The position numbers and the translations under genes are program-made. Shown one piece after another: positions 1 to 8,365 of a stretch of DNA of 64,000 nucleotides; the first letter of the stretch is position 1, and each line of letters begins with the position of its first letter. The notes under the pieces were generated by a model. It was not told the origin of the DNA. It worked only from the letters and a program-made list of their open reading frames with translations, and did not search any database. The stretch comes from Aurantimonas sp965217685 (lineage in GTDB: Bacteria; Pseudomonadota; Alphaproteobacteria; Rhizobiales; Rhizobiaceae): positions 248,001-312,000 of the forward strand of contig CBDCIZ010000003.1 in NCBI GenBank assembly GCA_965217685.1, read 5' to 3'.

Positions 1-239
<239 letters not shown>

Positions 240-495
240 GGTCACGTCCTTGCGGCTGGTCTCCGGTCAAGCTGGCCGGACGGTCCTCTCGTCGCACCGC
301 CACGTTGCGATGCACCCGACACGATCCTATGTCGAGGATACGGCCTTGTCTTCCCGGGATCGGCTATCGGAAGCGAGGTTTTTCGCAAAGTTCTCGAATT
401 TCCTCGACCGACAGGCGTTGCCCGGATCAGGACGTGGCTTGAACGACCCGGCGCTTCGACGGGACCGGGCCGACAGCCGGAAGGAGCCAAGCCCC

Positions 496-1029
496 ATGAC
501 GAACCGCCTTGCTGGCGCAAACGGTCCGACCCGTATGACGGCATGTGCCATTCGTCTGGTCGCCGTCCTTGGATCAGCTATCGCAGTTTCCCTTATCGCG
601 AACGCCACCCAAGCGCAGGTCTTCGCCCCTGGTCCGGGTTCCTCGGTTCCCGGCTCGTCGGTCTCCGGCATGCGCATCGGTGGGGCGCCGCCCAAGGCGC
701 ACGGCAATGTCCGCATCAAGGGGGCCGACATCGCCGGCGACACCGTGGAAGAGCGCGCCTATGGCCGCAATTACGACGACAGTTATCTGAAGCCGGCCAT
801 CCCGAACGGCCGCGTCGCCCGCCAACCCTCGACCGAGGAACGGGCCACCAAGGGCCGCGCCGACCTCAACGGCATCAATGCCGGCCGGTTTGCGCGGCAG
901 GGTCCGAACGCCATCGGCCGCAGCGAGGTGACGCGCGGCAGCGGTCCCCGCTCAGGCCGCGCCATCATCCGACAGGGCACGACACGTCCCCAGCCCGCCC
1001 AGGCCAGGCCCGCGCCGCGCAGGCGCTGA
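496..1029 (+). CDS. Secreted hypothetical protein between ureC and ureB
   Basis: I do not recognise this family. The protein has about 177 residues. A hydrophobic segment near residues 16-35 (VAVLGSAIAVSLIANATQAQ) ends in an AxA-like site and looks like a Sec signal peptide. The mature part is Gly/Pro/Arg-rich and basic, with no clear domain, ending in a Pro/Ala/Arg tail. I chose the ATG preceded by AAGGAG over an upstream in-frame ATG because it has a ribosome site and puts the signal peptide at the N-terminus. It is transcribed against the urease genes on both sides, so it is not part of that operon. Confidence 0.6.
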   Translation: MTNRLAGANGPTRMTACAIRLVAVLGSAIAVSLIANATQAQVFAPGPGSSVPGSSVSGMRIGGAPPKAHGNVRIKGADIAGDTVEERAYGRNYDDSYLKPAIPNGRVARQPSTEERATKGRADLNGINAGRFARQGPNAIGRSEVTRGSGPRSGRAIIRQGTTRPQPAQARPAPRRR

Positions 1030-1345
1030 TATTCACTGTCGCGCGGGTTTAGCGCGGCACTCGTTCGGAATCCTCGCTTGAACAGCGTTTGAAGGGGAGC
1101 AAATCCAACGTCACAGCGACACCACGAAAAGCCGATCACGCACGCAGCGGAATGGAAGCCAATTTGGGAACCGGTTGTGTCGATATCCCGTTTGCCAGAT
1201 GATAGTCTGTTCGCGCGCGGCGCATCATACCGATGCGGACGTGGCTTCGGAATTGTTCGCACTGAGCCGTCCAAGGTCCGGATCGATTGGAAGATAGGGT
1301 GAGCGTTGCATCATTTCACGACTGCGCGGCGAATTTACAAGAAAG
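1030..1345. other. Intergenic region, nothing recognised
   Basis: These 316 bases lie between two plus-strand genes for secreted proteins. I see no convincing ORF, RNA gene, T-tract terminator or long repeat. It presumably carries the promoter of the Ser/Gly-rich gene downstream. Confidence 0.4.
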
Positions 1346-1918
1346 ATGGGATTGACGGCCATGACCATGAAGCGTTCCACGAAGTTCGGTGCCTTGACGC
1401 TGCTGATGGCCGCGACGGGCATTGTCCCGTCATCGGCGTTGGCCCAGCTTTCGACAGGCAGCAGCGGCTCGAGCGGGGGCTCGTCCATTGGAAGCGGTTC
1501 GCCGACAAGCGGGTCGTCGGTGGGCGGATCATCTGTGGGCGGATCAAGCGGTTCGTCGACGTTGTCCGGGTCGATCGGTTCGAGCTCGTCGACCGGAAGT
1601 TCCATCTCATCGGGATCGGGCGCCAGTCCGTCTTCGACCCAGAGCACGGCGACGGCGGGATCGACTTCGATCAACTCCGTCAACGTGGACTCGCTGGCGC
1701 GCTCAGGCGGCGCGGCGGGCACGTCCTCCGTCGTCACTCTCGACAGCGGCAGCAGCGGCGCGATGTCGAGTGACGGTTCGAGCTTTCAAAGCGTGTCCGG
1801 CTCGGGCCCGGCGCGACTCTACCGCATCCCCGAACCCAGGATCGGTGTCGATCTGAGTGGCATCCGTAGCGGACTGCGTTCCGCCCCGAGCGCCACGCCC
1901 AACGGCCTCGGCGACTGA
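1346..1918 (+). CDS. Secreted Ser/Gly-rich low-complexity protein
   Basis: The protein has about 190 residues. It starts with a basic region and hydrophobic core (LTLLMAATGIVPSSALAQ), a clear Sec signal peptide with an ALA-Q cleavage site. Roughly residues 35-135 are a Ser/Gly/Thr-rich repeat-like tract with units such as GSSVGGSS, probably unstructured. The last ~50 residues are more ordinary and contain YRIPEPRIGVDLSGIRSGL, which might be the conserved part. Three in-frame ATGs lie within 22 bases, and the first or second is equally plausible. No function can be given. The gene is opposite in orientation to the flanking ureB and ureC. Confidence 0.6.
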   Translation: MGLTAMTMKRSTKFGALTLLMAATGIVPSSALAQLSTGSSGSSGGSSIGSGSPTSGSSVGGSSVGGSSGSSTLSGSIGSSSSTGSSISSGSGASPSSTQSTATAGSTSINSVNVDSLARSGGAAGTSSVVTLDSGSSGAMSSDGSSFQSVSGSGPARLYRIPEPRIGVDLSGIRSGLRSAPSATPNGLGD

Positions 1919-2023
1919 CTCCGATCCATCGGATCACTGAAGTCGCAACGCGGTCGGTCTGTCCAACGTTGCGAGAGCCATGCCGGAATATGATGGTTCA
2001 TGTCCGACGAACAGTTGGCAAGC

Positions 2024-2329
2024 CTAAAGTTCGCCCATGACCTTGGCGTTGAAACCATAGATTTTCCGCGCTCCGCGAATCGGGACCAGTGTGACCTCGC
2101 GGGTCTGACCCGGCTCGAAGCGGACGGCGGTGCCGGCCGCGATGTCGAGGCGCATGCCGCGCGCGGGCACTCGATCGAAATCGAGCGCCGGATTGGTTTC
2201 GGCGAAGTGGTAGTGACTGCCGACCTGCACCGGCCGGTCGCCGGTGTTGGCGACTTGCAGAACGACCGTCTCCGTGCCTTCGTTCAGGACGATGTCGCCA
2301 TCGACGCACACAACTTCACCCGGAATCAT
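2024..2329 (-). CDS. ureB: Urease beta subunit UreB
   Basis: This is the small beta subunit of the three-chain bacterial urease (UreABC), 101 residues, the normal family length. It begins MIPGEVVC and contains the signature GDRPVQVGSHYHFAETN plus the RLDIAAGTAVRFEPG block. It is part of the structural trimer and contributes no nickel ligand. Its ATG overlaps the stop codon of the upstream 40-residue membrane peptide (ATGA), which suggests translational coupling. The next urease gene, ureC, does not follow directly. Confidence 0.97.
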   Translation of the reverse strand: MIPGEVVCVDGDIVLNEGTETVVLQVANTGDRPVQVGSHYHFAETNPALDFDRVPARGMRLDIAAGTAVRFEPGQTREVTLVPIRGARKIYGFNAKVMGEL

Positions 2330-2448
2330 GGTTCACGGCTCCAGAGTTTGCGTAAGGCGAACACGGCGAGGACCACGAGCAGCACCGGACCGATCGCCAT
2401 CAGATCGTATTCGCCGACAGGCTGGGGTGCTCGCAGCAGTTCCGGCAT
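2326..2448 (-). CDS. 40-residue single-pass membrane peptide in the urease operon
   Basis: This small ORF would encode 40 residues. A polar N-terminus (MPELLRAPQPVGEYDL) is followed by one strongly hydrophobic helix (about residues 17-32, MAIGPVLLVVLAVFAL) and a basic tail, RKLWSREP. That fits a single-span membrane peptide with a cytosolic C-terminus by the positive-inside rule. It is on the same strand as the urease genes, between the nickel permease gene and ureB, and its TGA overlaps the ureB ATG by four bases. I see no strong ribosome site. The function is unknown, and a role with the adjacent HupE/UreJ permease is only a guess from position. Confidence 0.55.
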   Translation of the reverse strand: MPELLRAPQPVGEYDLMAIGPVLLVVLAVFALRKLWSREP

Positions 2449-2638
2449 ACGAGACCCCCTTCAAGTCGGCTCGAATGGATGCACCTTCGAACGATGTTAG
2501 ATCGACCGCAGCCTATGTCGATCAGTCGGAACTTGGCACAACTGACGATATCGCTGCGCACGCCAACCGTCTCGCGGGCCATCTTGCGACGCGCGGCGCG
2601 CCTGGTCGCCGTGCGTCGACTCCTTGCGTCGTCGTCTC

Positions 2639-3214
2639 TTAGCCCGCCATCATGGCAAGGCCGGCCATCGCGGCTGCGGCGCCGACGCCACGCACCAGCA
2701 GCGGTCGGCCGGTCGCGGCAAGGCCCCGACCGATCCCCAGTCCGACGACATGCAGCGCTGCGGTCGACAGGGCGAAGCCGACCCCGAAGGCAAGCGCGCC
2801 GGCACCGGCCATCTCAGTGCCATGGGCATAGCCGTGGAACAGAGCAAAGGCGCCGACCAGCGTCGCGGCAAGCGGCACCGGCGGCTTGACGGCGCTCGCA
2901 ACGAGCAGGCCCAACGCCACGACGGAAGCCATAACGGTCGGCTCGACGAAAGGCAGGTGTACACCGACGGTTGCCAGCATGAAGCCGGCCGACATGGCAC
3001 CGACGAAGGCAAGCGGCACCGCCCATAGTGCCTTGCCGCCGATCATCGCGGCCCAGATGCCGACGGACACCATTACCAGCACGTGGTCCCAGCCGAACAA
3101 CGGATGCGACGCGCCGGCCAGAAGCGAACCATGCTCGGCAGGATTGAGATGGGCGAAAGCCGGTGCGGTTGCGGCGGCAAGAGCCGTGGCGGCGAGGAAG
3201 AGGCGCTTGAACAT
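2639..3214 (-). CDS. ureJ: HupE/UreJ-family nickel permease
   Basis: This 191-residue membrane protein of the HupE/UreJ family is thought to bring nickel to urease or hydrogenase. It opens with a signal-peptide-like segment ending in AFAH. The family signature HPLFGWDHVLVMVSVG (about residues 37-52) holds the His and Asp expected to bind metal. A second His-containing motif, FHGYAHGTEMAG, follows later. About six hydrophobic segments are visible. It sits between ureA and ureB in the urease operon, which makes nickel supply to urease the likely role. No hydrogenase gene is in the window. Confidence 0.9.
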   Translation of the reverse strand: MFKRLFLAATALAAATAPAFAHLNPAEHGSLLAGASHPLFGWDHVLVMVSVGIWAAMIGGKALWAVPLAFVGAMSAGFMLATVGVHLPFVEPTVMASVVALGLLVASAVKPPVPLAATLVGAFALFHGYAHGTEMAGAGALAFGVGFALSTAALHVVGLGIGRGLAATGRPLLVRGVGAAAAMAGLAMMAG

Positions 3215-3635
3215 GGTGTCCCTTTGAATTGGTCGACGAGGCGCCCCGGTATGGGTCGCGCCTTCATAAATGGCATCACACGGCCGACATCGGCATTCCG
3301 CCCTGTGTCACCATATCAAGGATCATGGAAGCGGCCCGGTCATCTGTCAAAGTCTTTATCGATCGACGGCCAGAGCGATGCGCGCAAAACGTCATCGTCA
3401 ACCCGCCCCTACGCCCGCGCGCATGAAGCAAGAGTTCGGCAACGCTGCCTTTGAAAAACCCCATGCCGTGAAACCTGTCGAAACGATCGCACGTTATTCA
3501 TGGCAGGGAACGAGTTCGCATCGGCGTGCCCAGCACTTGCCGCGGCAAGTGCGAAGGCGTGGCATGACAAAAGGGAATGCAAAAAGGCCGGCGCAAGATC
3601 GGCTCGCGCATCCCGACAACGGGTTGGAGTGCAAA
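3215..3635. other. Divergent intergenic region ahead of the nickel permease gene
   Basis: These 421 bases separate the leftward HupE/UreJ gene from a small rightward secreted-protein gene. They interrupt the otherwise close spacing of ureA and the following urease genes. A separate leftward promoter may lie here, but I could not pick out a convincing -35/-10 or sigma-54 motif. No ORF or RNA gene is supported. Confidence 0.4.
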
Positions 3636-3950
3636 ATGCTGAGATCGATGACGATCACGGCCTTGATTCTGGCAGGCCTGTTCGCAACTGGGCCCGCCGC
3701 GCGCCTGAGCGAGCCCCTTCTGATTCGCTCCGTGGTTCTCGCCGGCGCCAGCGGGCCGGCTTATTACTCCGTCCTCGAGCAGGGCTATCGCTTCCTCGGA
3801 GGTCCGGGGAACGCGGGCAAGGCGGTCGCAACGGTCGACCATGCAACGGCCGGCAGAGGACGATCCAACGGCGAAATTGCCCTCTCGTCGCTCGATGACG
3901 CCAAAAGCGGCATGCCGGAAAGCGGCGGATCGGTGGAAAACGCCCGCTGA
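3636..3950 (+). CDS. Small secreted hypothetical protein
   Basis: This is a 104-residue protein with a hydrophobic N-terminus (MLRSMTITALILAGLFATG) that looks like a signal peptide or anchor. The rest is Gly/Ser/Ala-rich without a recognisable domain. The chosen ATG has a GGAG motif about seven bases upstream, whereas the longer in-frame extension has non-coding character. It lies on the strand opposite to ureA and the nickel permease gene. The family is not recognised and the gene could be spurious. Confidence 0.4.
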   Translation: MLRSMTITALILAGLFATGPAARLSEPLLIRSVVLAGASGPAYYSVLEQGYRFLGGPGNAGKAVATVDHATAGRGRSNGEIALSSLDDAKSGMPESGGSVENAR

Positions 3951-4076
3951 CGCCGGCAGAGCGCCTGCGGCGCGGCCGCCATTTTCAGATCAATCGCCAC
4001 CGCCCCGGAACAACCTGACGGCCGGCAACCGCCCGCACGGCGATCGCACAGCCGGAACGAGCGGACCGGATACGTG

Positions 4077-4379
4077 TCAGCGGATCGGTTCGTGAACGGT
4101 CACCAGTTTCGTGCCGTCGGGAAAAGTCGCCTCGACCTGGACGTCGTGGATCATCTCGGAGATCCCTTCCATGACTTGATGGCGAGTGATCACATGGGCT
4201 CCGGCTTCCATAAGGTCGGCGACGCTGCGACCGTCGCGGGCGCCTTCCACGACGAAATCGGTGATCAGCGCGATCGCCTCGGGATGGTTGAGCTTGACGC
4301 CCCGTTCCAGGCGTTTGCGGGCAACGATCGCCGCCATGGCGATGATGAGCTTGTCCTTCTCGCGCGGCGTCAGTTGCAT
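4077..4379 (-). CDS. ureA: Urease gamma subunit UreA
   Basis: This is the 100-residue gamma subunit of urease, of normal length, starting MQLTPREKDKLIIAMAAIVA. The block NHPEAIALITDFVVEGARDG and the ending VTVHEPI are family hallmarks. It forms the structural part of the UreABC trimer. It lies 39 bases after ureD on the same strand. The nickel permease, the membrane peptide and ureB follow. Confidence 0.98.
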   Translation of the reverse strand: MQLTPREKDKLIIAMAAIVARKRLERGVKLNHPEAIALITDFVVEGARDGRSVADLMEAGAHVITRHQVMEGISEMIHDVQVEATFPDGTKLVTVHEPIR

Positions 4380-4418
4380 GCGGGCGTCTCCGAAAGCGTC
4401 GTCATCAGATCAAGGTCG

Positions 4419-5399
4419 TCACAGCGACCATACAAGCGGCAGCGGCCGTTTCGCCAGTGCGGCAAGCACCGGGATCAGCCGTTTTCGCAAACTCATTCCC
4501 GATGGGGCCAGCATCCGAACGATCAGCACGCCGCCGACGAGGCTCGCGCCGCCCGTCTCGCCGACCAGGTCCCGCACTGGATCGCGCAGCGCTTCGGCGT
4601 CCGCAGCGGCGTAGAGCACGCTGGCGAAGGCGCGGTGGCCGGCAAGACTCGCCGGTTGGCGCGTGTCCGCGGCAATGGCGCCGTCGAACCTCAGATCGTC
4701 GGCGAAGACGAGCCGCCCGGCGATCCGCACCCGCCAGCGGTCGCGAAACAGGCCGGACGTCACCGTCTCACCCATGGCCGCGCGACCGAGGATGACGCTT
4801 TCGCAAAGCAGCACCGAGGCACTTGCGGCGGCATCGACATCAAGGTTGCGCGCGATCGCACCGCCGTCGAAAAGGATCGTCTCCTGGGGGAGGTAGGCGC
4901 AGGACGCCGCCTCGCCGATCGTCAATCGCGTGGTGACGCCCGCATGGCCACCGGACGAGCGATAGACCCGCTCGCAGGCCTGAGTCGTGATCGTCAACGC
5001 GGCGCCGGGCTCGACGGCGAAGGCCTGTTCGACGCGGTCGCCGCCGGTCAGGCCGCCGGAGGAGTTTATCAGGATGGCTTGGGCGGCCCTGTCGGGCAGG
5101 CGCGGAAAGCGCAGCTTGAGGCAGCCGGACTGATGCAGCCGCGCGATGCGGGAAACGCCGTCCACCTGCCGAAAGCTTGCCGACACGCGGCCGCTGGCGC
5201 GCTGGTGCGCAACCGGATGCGGCGAGTCGGCGGGCTTCGATTCGCCGCCAAGGCCGCCACCCGCTTCCGGCTCGGCGCCGCGCGCCCGCCGTCCTCCAGC
5301 TTGGGCTTCGGCTTCGGGTTCGATACGCTGGGGCGGTGGCGCGGCAGATCGGGTCACCGCCCTTTCCTGCCGCAACTTCGCGGCCGGGGAAAGCCTCAC
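4419..5399 (-). CDS. ureD: Urease accessory protein UreD
   Basis: UreD (UreH) is the scaffold chaperone that holds apo-urease while UreF and UreG deliver nickel. The 326-residue protein has the core motifs INSSGGLTGGDR and YLPQETILFDG and a C-terminal region ending LPLVWSL. The first ~65 residues are an unusual Ala/Glu/Arg/Pro-rich extension not seen in most UreD proteins, so a later start cannot be excluded. Its ATG overlaps the urtE stop by four bases, so the urea importer and urease genes appear to be co-transcribed. ureE, ureF and ureG are not in the window. Confidence 0.93.
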   Translation of the reverse strand: MRLSPAAKLRQERAVTRSAAPPPQRIEPEAEAQAGGRRARGAEPEAGGGLGGESKPADSPHPVAHQRASGRVSASFRQVDGVSRIARLHQSGCLKLRFPRLPDRAAQAILINSSGGLTGGDRVEQAFAVEPGAALTITTQACERVYRSSGGHAGVTTRLTIGEAASCAYLPQETILFDGGAIARNLDVDAAASASVLLCESVILGRAAMGETVTSGLFRDRWRVRIAGRLVFADDLRFDGAIAADTRQPASLAGHRAFASVLYAAADAEALRDPVRDLVGETGGASLVGGVLIVRMLAPSGMSLRKRLIPVLAALAKRPLPLVWSL

Positions 5400-6091
5400 A
5401 CCGTCAGGTGCCTGCGCACCTCGGGGTCGTCGAGGCCTTCGGCCGCGCCGTCGAAGACGATCTCGCCGCGATCCATGATGTAGACCTTGTCGGCGAGTTC
5501 GCGGCAGAAATCGAGATATTGCTCGACGAGCAGGATCGCCAGGTCGGCCTCGTCCTTGAGGAATCGGATCGCCCGGCCGATGTCCTTGATGATCGACGGC
5601 TGGATGCCCTCGGTCGGCTCGTCCAGGACAAGAAGCTGCGGCCGCGTCACCAATGCCCGGCCGATGGCAAGCTGCTGTTGCTGGCCGCCGGACAGGTCGC
5701 CGCCGCGCCGCGACAGCATGTCCTTCAGCACAGGGAACAGCTCGAACACATGGTCGGGGATCGACCGATCGGCGGCTTTCAGCGGCGCGTAACCGGTCTG
5801 GAGGTTCTCCTTCACCGTCAGGAGCGGAAAGATCTCGCGTCCCTGGGGTACGAAACCAATACCCCGTCTCGCCCGCGAATAGGGGGCGGAGCGGCCGAGA
5901 TCGGTGCCGTCCAGCGCGATGGCGCCCTTGCGGATCGGCTGCTGGCCGACGACGGCGCGCAGCAGCGAGGTCTTGCCGACGCCGTTGCGGCCGAGGACAC
6001 AGGTGATCTCGCCCTTCTTCGCGCCGAGCGAAACGCTCCGCAGCGCCTGCGCCGCACCGTAGTAGAGATCGACGTTGGAGACGGTCAGCAT
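5396..6091 (-). CDS. urtE: Urea ABC transporter ATP-binding protein UrtE
   Basis: One of the two ATPases of the urea importer, 231 residues, similar to LivF of branched-chain amino-acid systems. Visible motifs are Walker A (LGRNGVGKTS, near residue 33), the ABC signature LSGGQQQQLAIGRAL, and Walker B LLVLDEPTEGIQ followed by the switch region ILLVEQYLDF. It lies ten bases after urtD and overlaps ureD by four bases. Gene order makes the urea assignment much more likely than amino-acid transport. Confidence 0.96.
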   Translation of the reverse strand: MLTVSNVDLYYGAAQALRSVSLGAKKGEITCVLGRNGVGKTSLLRAVVGQQPIRKGAIALDGTDLGRSAPYSRARRGIGFVPQGREIFPLLTVKENLQTGYAPLKAADRSIPDHVFELFPVLKDMLSRRGGDLSGGQQQQLAIGRALVTRPQLLVLDEPTEGIQPSIIKDIGRAIRFLKDEADLAILLVEQYLDFCRELADKVYIMDRGEIVFDGAAEGLDDPEVRRHLTV

Positions 6092-6101
6092 GAGAAGTCC
6101 T

Positions 6102-7190
6102 TCATCGCCCGAGATACACCTCGATCACCCGCGGGTCGGCCGACACATGGTCGAGCGTGCCCTCCGACAGCACCTTGCCCTCGTGCAGGCACGTCACCTT
6201 GACGCCCAGCGCCCGCACGAAGTGCATGTCGTGCTCGACGACGACGACCGATCGGGTCTCGGCGATTTCGCGCAGCAGCCGCGCGGTCTCCTCGGTCTCG
6301 GCGTCGGTCATGCCGGCGACCGGTTCGTCGACGAGGAGGAGCTGCGGGTCCTGGGCGAGCAGCATGCCGATCTCCAGCCATTGCTTCTGGCCGTGCGAGA
6401 GATCGGCGGCCAGCGTCCTGCGCCTGGCGGTGAGCCGGGTCGTTTCGAGAATGCGGTCGATCGTTTCACGCTCGGCTGAATCCTTGCGGTGCACCAGTGC
6501 ATGGAGGATCGAGCGGGTGCCGGTGAGCGACAGACGGATGTTGTCCTCGATCGTGTGGCTCTCGAAGACCGTCGGCTTCTGGAACTTGCGGCCGATGCCC
6601 ATGTTGGCAATGGCCGCCTCGTCATGCTGCGTCAGATCGGTCTCGCCGGCGAAGTAGACGTCGCCCTTGTCGGGGCGGGTCTTGCCGGTGATGATGTCCA
6701 TCATCGTCGTCTTGCCGGCGCCGTTCGGGCCGATGATCGCCCGCATCTCGCCCTTCTGGACGACCAGCGACAGATTGTCGATCGCCTTGAACCCGTCGAA
6801 GCTCTTGGTCACGCCGTCGAGATAGAGCAGCGTGTCGCGGCGTGGCCCGCGCAGCGCCTCCAGCCGGTTGCGCTCGACGGCGCGGGCGGTGGCGTAAGGG
6901 TGCGGCGAGACAGCGGGCGCATAGGCCTCGTCGGGTGCGGCTTCGTGTACTGAAGTCGGATCGGCCGACCGTGCGGTCTCAGCGCTGGCGAGCGTCCGCG
7001 ACTCGGATGCGGCCTGCATCTGCTCCGTCACTCCGGCCTCGGACCCGGCTTCGGTCTGCAGCTTGGGCTCGGGTGTCCCAATCGCCTCCGGCTGTGTCTC
7101 GCACACCGGCACGCCCTGCGGCTCGATGAGCGTCATCGCCTGCAAATTCGCTTCCCGCTTCATCGCTTCGGCATCGCTCATTGCGCTCAT
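6102..7190 (-). CDS. urtD: Urea ABC transporter ATP-binding protein UrtD with long N-terminal extension
   Basis: Second ATPase of the urea importer. The ABC domain starts near residue 115 (LYLDGVTKSFDGFKAIDNL) and has Walker A IGPNGAGKTTMMDI, the signature LSHGQKQWLEIGMLL and Walker B LLVDEPVAGMT. UrtD is usually about 250 residues. This one has 362 because of ~110 extra N-terminal residues that are Glu/Ala/Thr-rich and probably disordered. The first ATG overlaps the urtC stop by four bases, which supports the long form. A shorter product from an internal start is possible. Confidence 0.93.
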   Translation of the reverse strand: MSAMSDAEAMKREANLQAMTLIEPQGVPVCETQPEAIGTPEPKLQTEAGSEAGVTEQMQAASESRTLASAETARSADPTSVHEAAPDEAYAPAVSPHPYATARAVERNRLEALRGPRRDTLLYLDGVTKSFDGFKAIDNLSLVVQKGEMRAIIGPNGAGKTTMMDIITGKTRPDKGDVYFAGETDLTQHDEAAIANMGIGRKFQKPTVFESHTIEDNIRLSLTGTRSILHALVHRKDSAERETIDRILETTRLTARRRTLAADLSHGQKQWLEIGMLLAQDPQLLLVDEPVAGMTDAETEETARLLREIAETRSVVVVEHDMHFVRALGVKVTCLHEGKVLSEGTLDHVSADPRVIEVYLGR

Positions 7191-8365
7191 TCCGCCGGGC
7201 TCGGTTCGGCACCGGGCACAGCCGACGCGCTGCCTTCGTCGATCCCCTCACCCTTTTCCCGCTCCACGGCGCGGCGCCGATCACCCAGCGCCGACCAGCC
7301 GGCATCGAAGGTGCCGACGATGCCGCGGGGCAGGACGAGCGTCACGAAAACGAACAGCGCACCGAGGACGAACAGCCAGGATTCCGGCGCGACGGCAGTG
7401 AAGGTGCTCTTGGCGTAGTTCACCAGCAGCGCGCCGACGACCGGACCGATCAACGTCGCGCGGCCGCCGACGGCCGCCCAGACGACGATCTCGATGGAAT
7501 TGACCGGGGCGAACTCGCCCGGATTGATGATGCCGACCTGCGGCACGTAAAGCGCGCCGGCAATGCCGGCCATCACCGCCGAGACGGTGAAGGCGAAGAG
7601 TTTGACGTTCTCCGGCCGCCAGCCGATGAAGCGGGTGCGGCTTTCGGCGTCGCGCACGGCGACCATCAGCTTGCCGAGCTTGGAGCGGGTAATCCAGCCG
7701 ACGAGAAAGACGGCAACGGCCAGCGCCAGACAGCTTGCCGCAAAGAGCCCGGCGCGGGTCGCGTCCGCATGGATCGAGAAGCCGAGGATCTCCTTGAAGT
7801 CGGTGAGGCCGTTGTTGCCGCCGAAGCCCATGTCGTTGCGAAAGAAGGCGAGCAGCAGCGCATAGGTCATCGCCTGGGTGATGATCGACAGATAGACGCC
7901 CGTGACACGGCTTCGGAAGGCGAACCAGCCGAAGACGAAGGCGAGGATTCCGGGCGCCAGAACCACCATGATCGCGGCAAACCAGAACTGGTCGAAGCCG
8001 GTCCAGTACCAGGGCAGTTCCTGCCAGTTCAGGAAGACCATGAAGTCGGGCAGGACCGGATTGCCGTAAACGCCGCGCGTGCCGATCTGGCGCATGAGAT
8101 ACATGCCCATGGCGTAGCCGCCGAGCGCGAAGAAGGCGCCGTGACCGAGCGAGAGGATGCCGCAATAGCCCCACACCAGATCGAGCGCCAGCGCCAGCAG
8201 CGCGTAGCAGACATATTTGCCCCAAAGCGGCACCAGATAGGTCGGTACATGCAGCGGGTGGGAGGCCGGGAGCCAGAGATTGCACAACGGCACGGCGACG
8301 GCCGCGACGATCAGAAGAGCGACGAGGATAAAGACCCTCGGCCCGAGGAAGCGTGCGAGGATCAT
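7187..8365 (-). CDS. urtC: Urea ABC transporter permease UrtC
   Basis: A 392-residue inner-membrane permease of the LivM type, one half of the urea channel. It begins MILARFLGPRVFILVALLI and shows about ten hydrophobic helices, with the typical segment YCGILSLGHGAFFALGGYAM and the conserved NNGLTDF loop. The C-terminal ~40 residues are polar and Glu/Pro-rich. The ATG overlaps the urtB stop by four bases and the stop overlaps the urtD start, so urtB, urtC and urtD are tightly coupled. Confidence 0.96.
   Translation of the reverse strand: MILARFLGPRVFILVALLIVAAVAVPLCNLWLPASHPLHVPTYLVPLWGKYVCYALLALALDLVWGYCGILSLGHGAFFALGGYAMGMYLMRQIGTRGVYGNPVLPDFMVFLNWQELPWYWTGFDQFWFAAIMVVLAPGILAFVFGWFAFRSRVTGVYLSIITQAMTYALLLAFFRNDMGFGGNNGLTDFKEILGFSIHADATRAGLFAASCLALAVAVFLVGWITRSKLGKLMVAVRDAESRTRFIGWRPENVKLFAFTVSAVMAGIAGALYVPQVGIINPGEFAPVNSIEIVVWAAVGGRATLIGPVVGALLVNYAKSTFTAVAPESWLFVLGALFVFVTLVLPRGIVGTFDAGWSALGDRRRAVEREKGEGIDEGSASAVPGAEPSPAE

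Noticed and set aside
4074..5483. Plus-strand open frame of 469 codons over ureA and ureD
   Set aside because: It is the antisense shadow of ureA, ureD and the end of urtE; GC-rich codon bias produces such frames.
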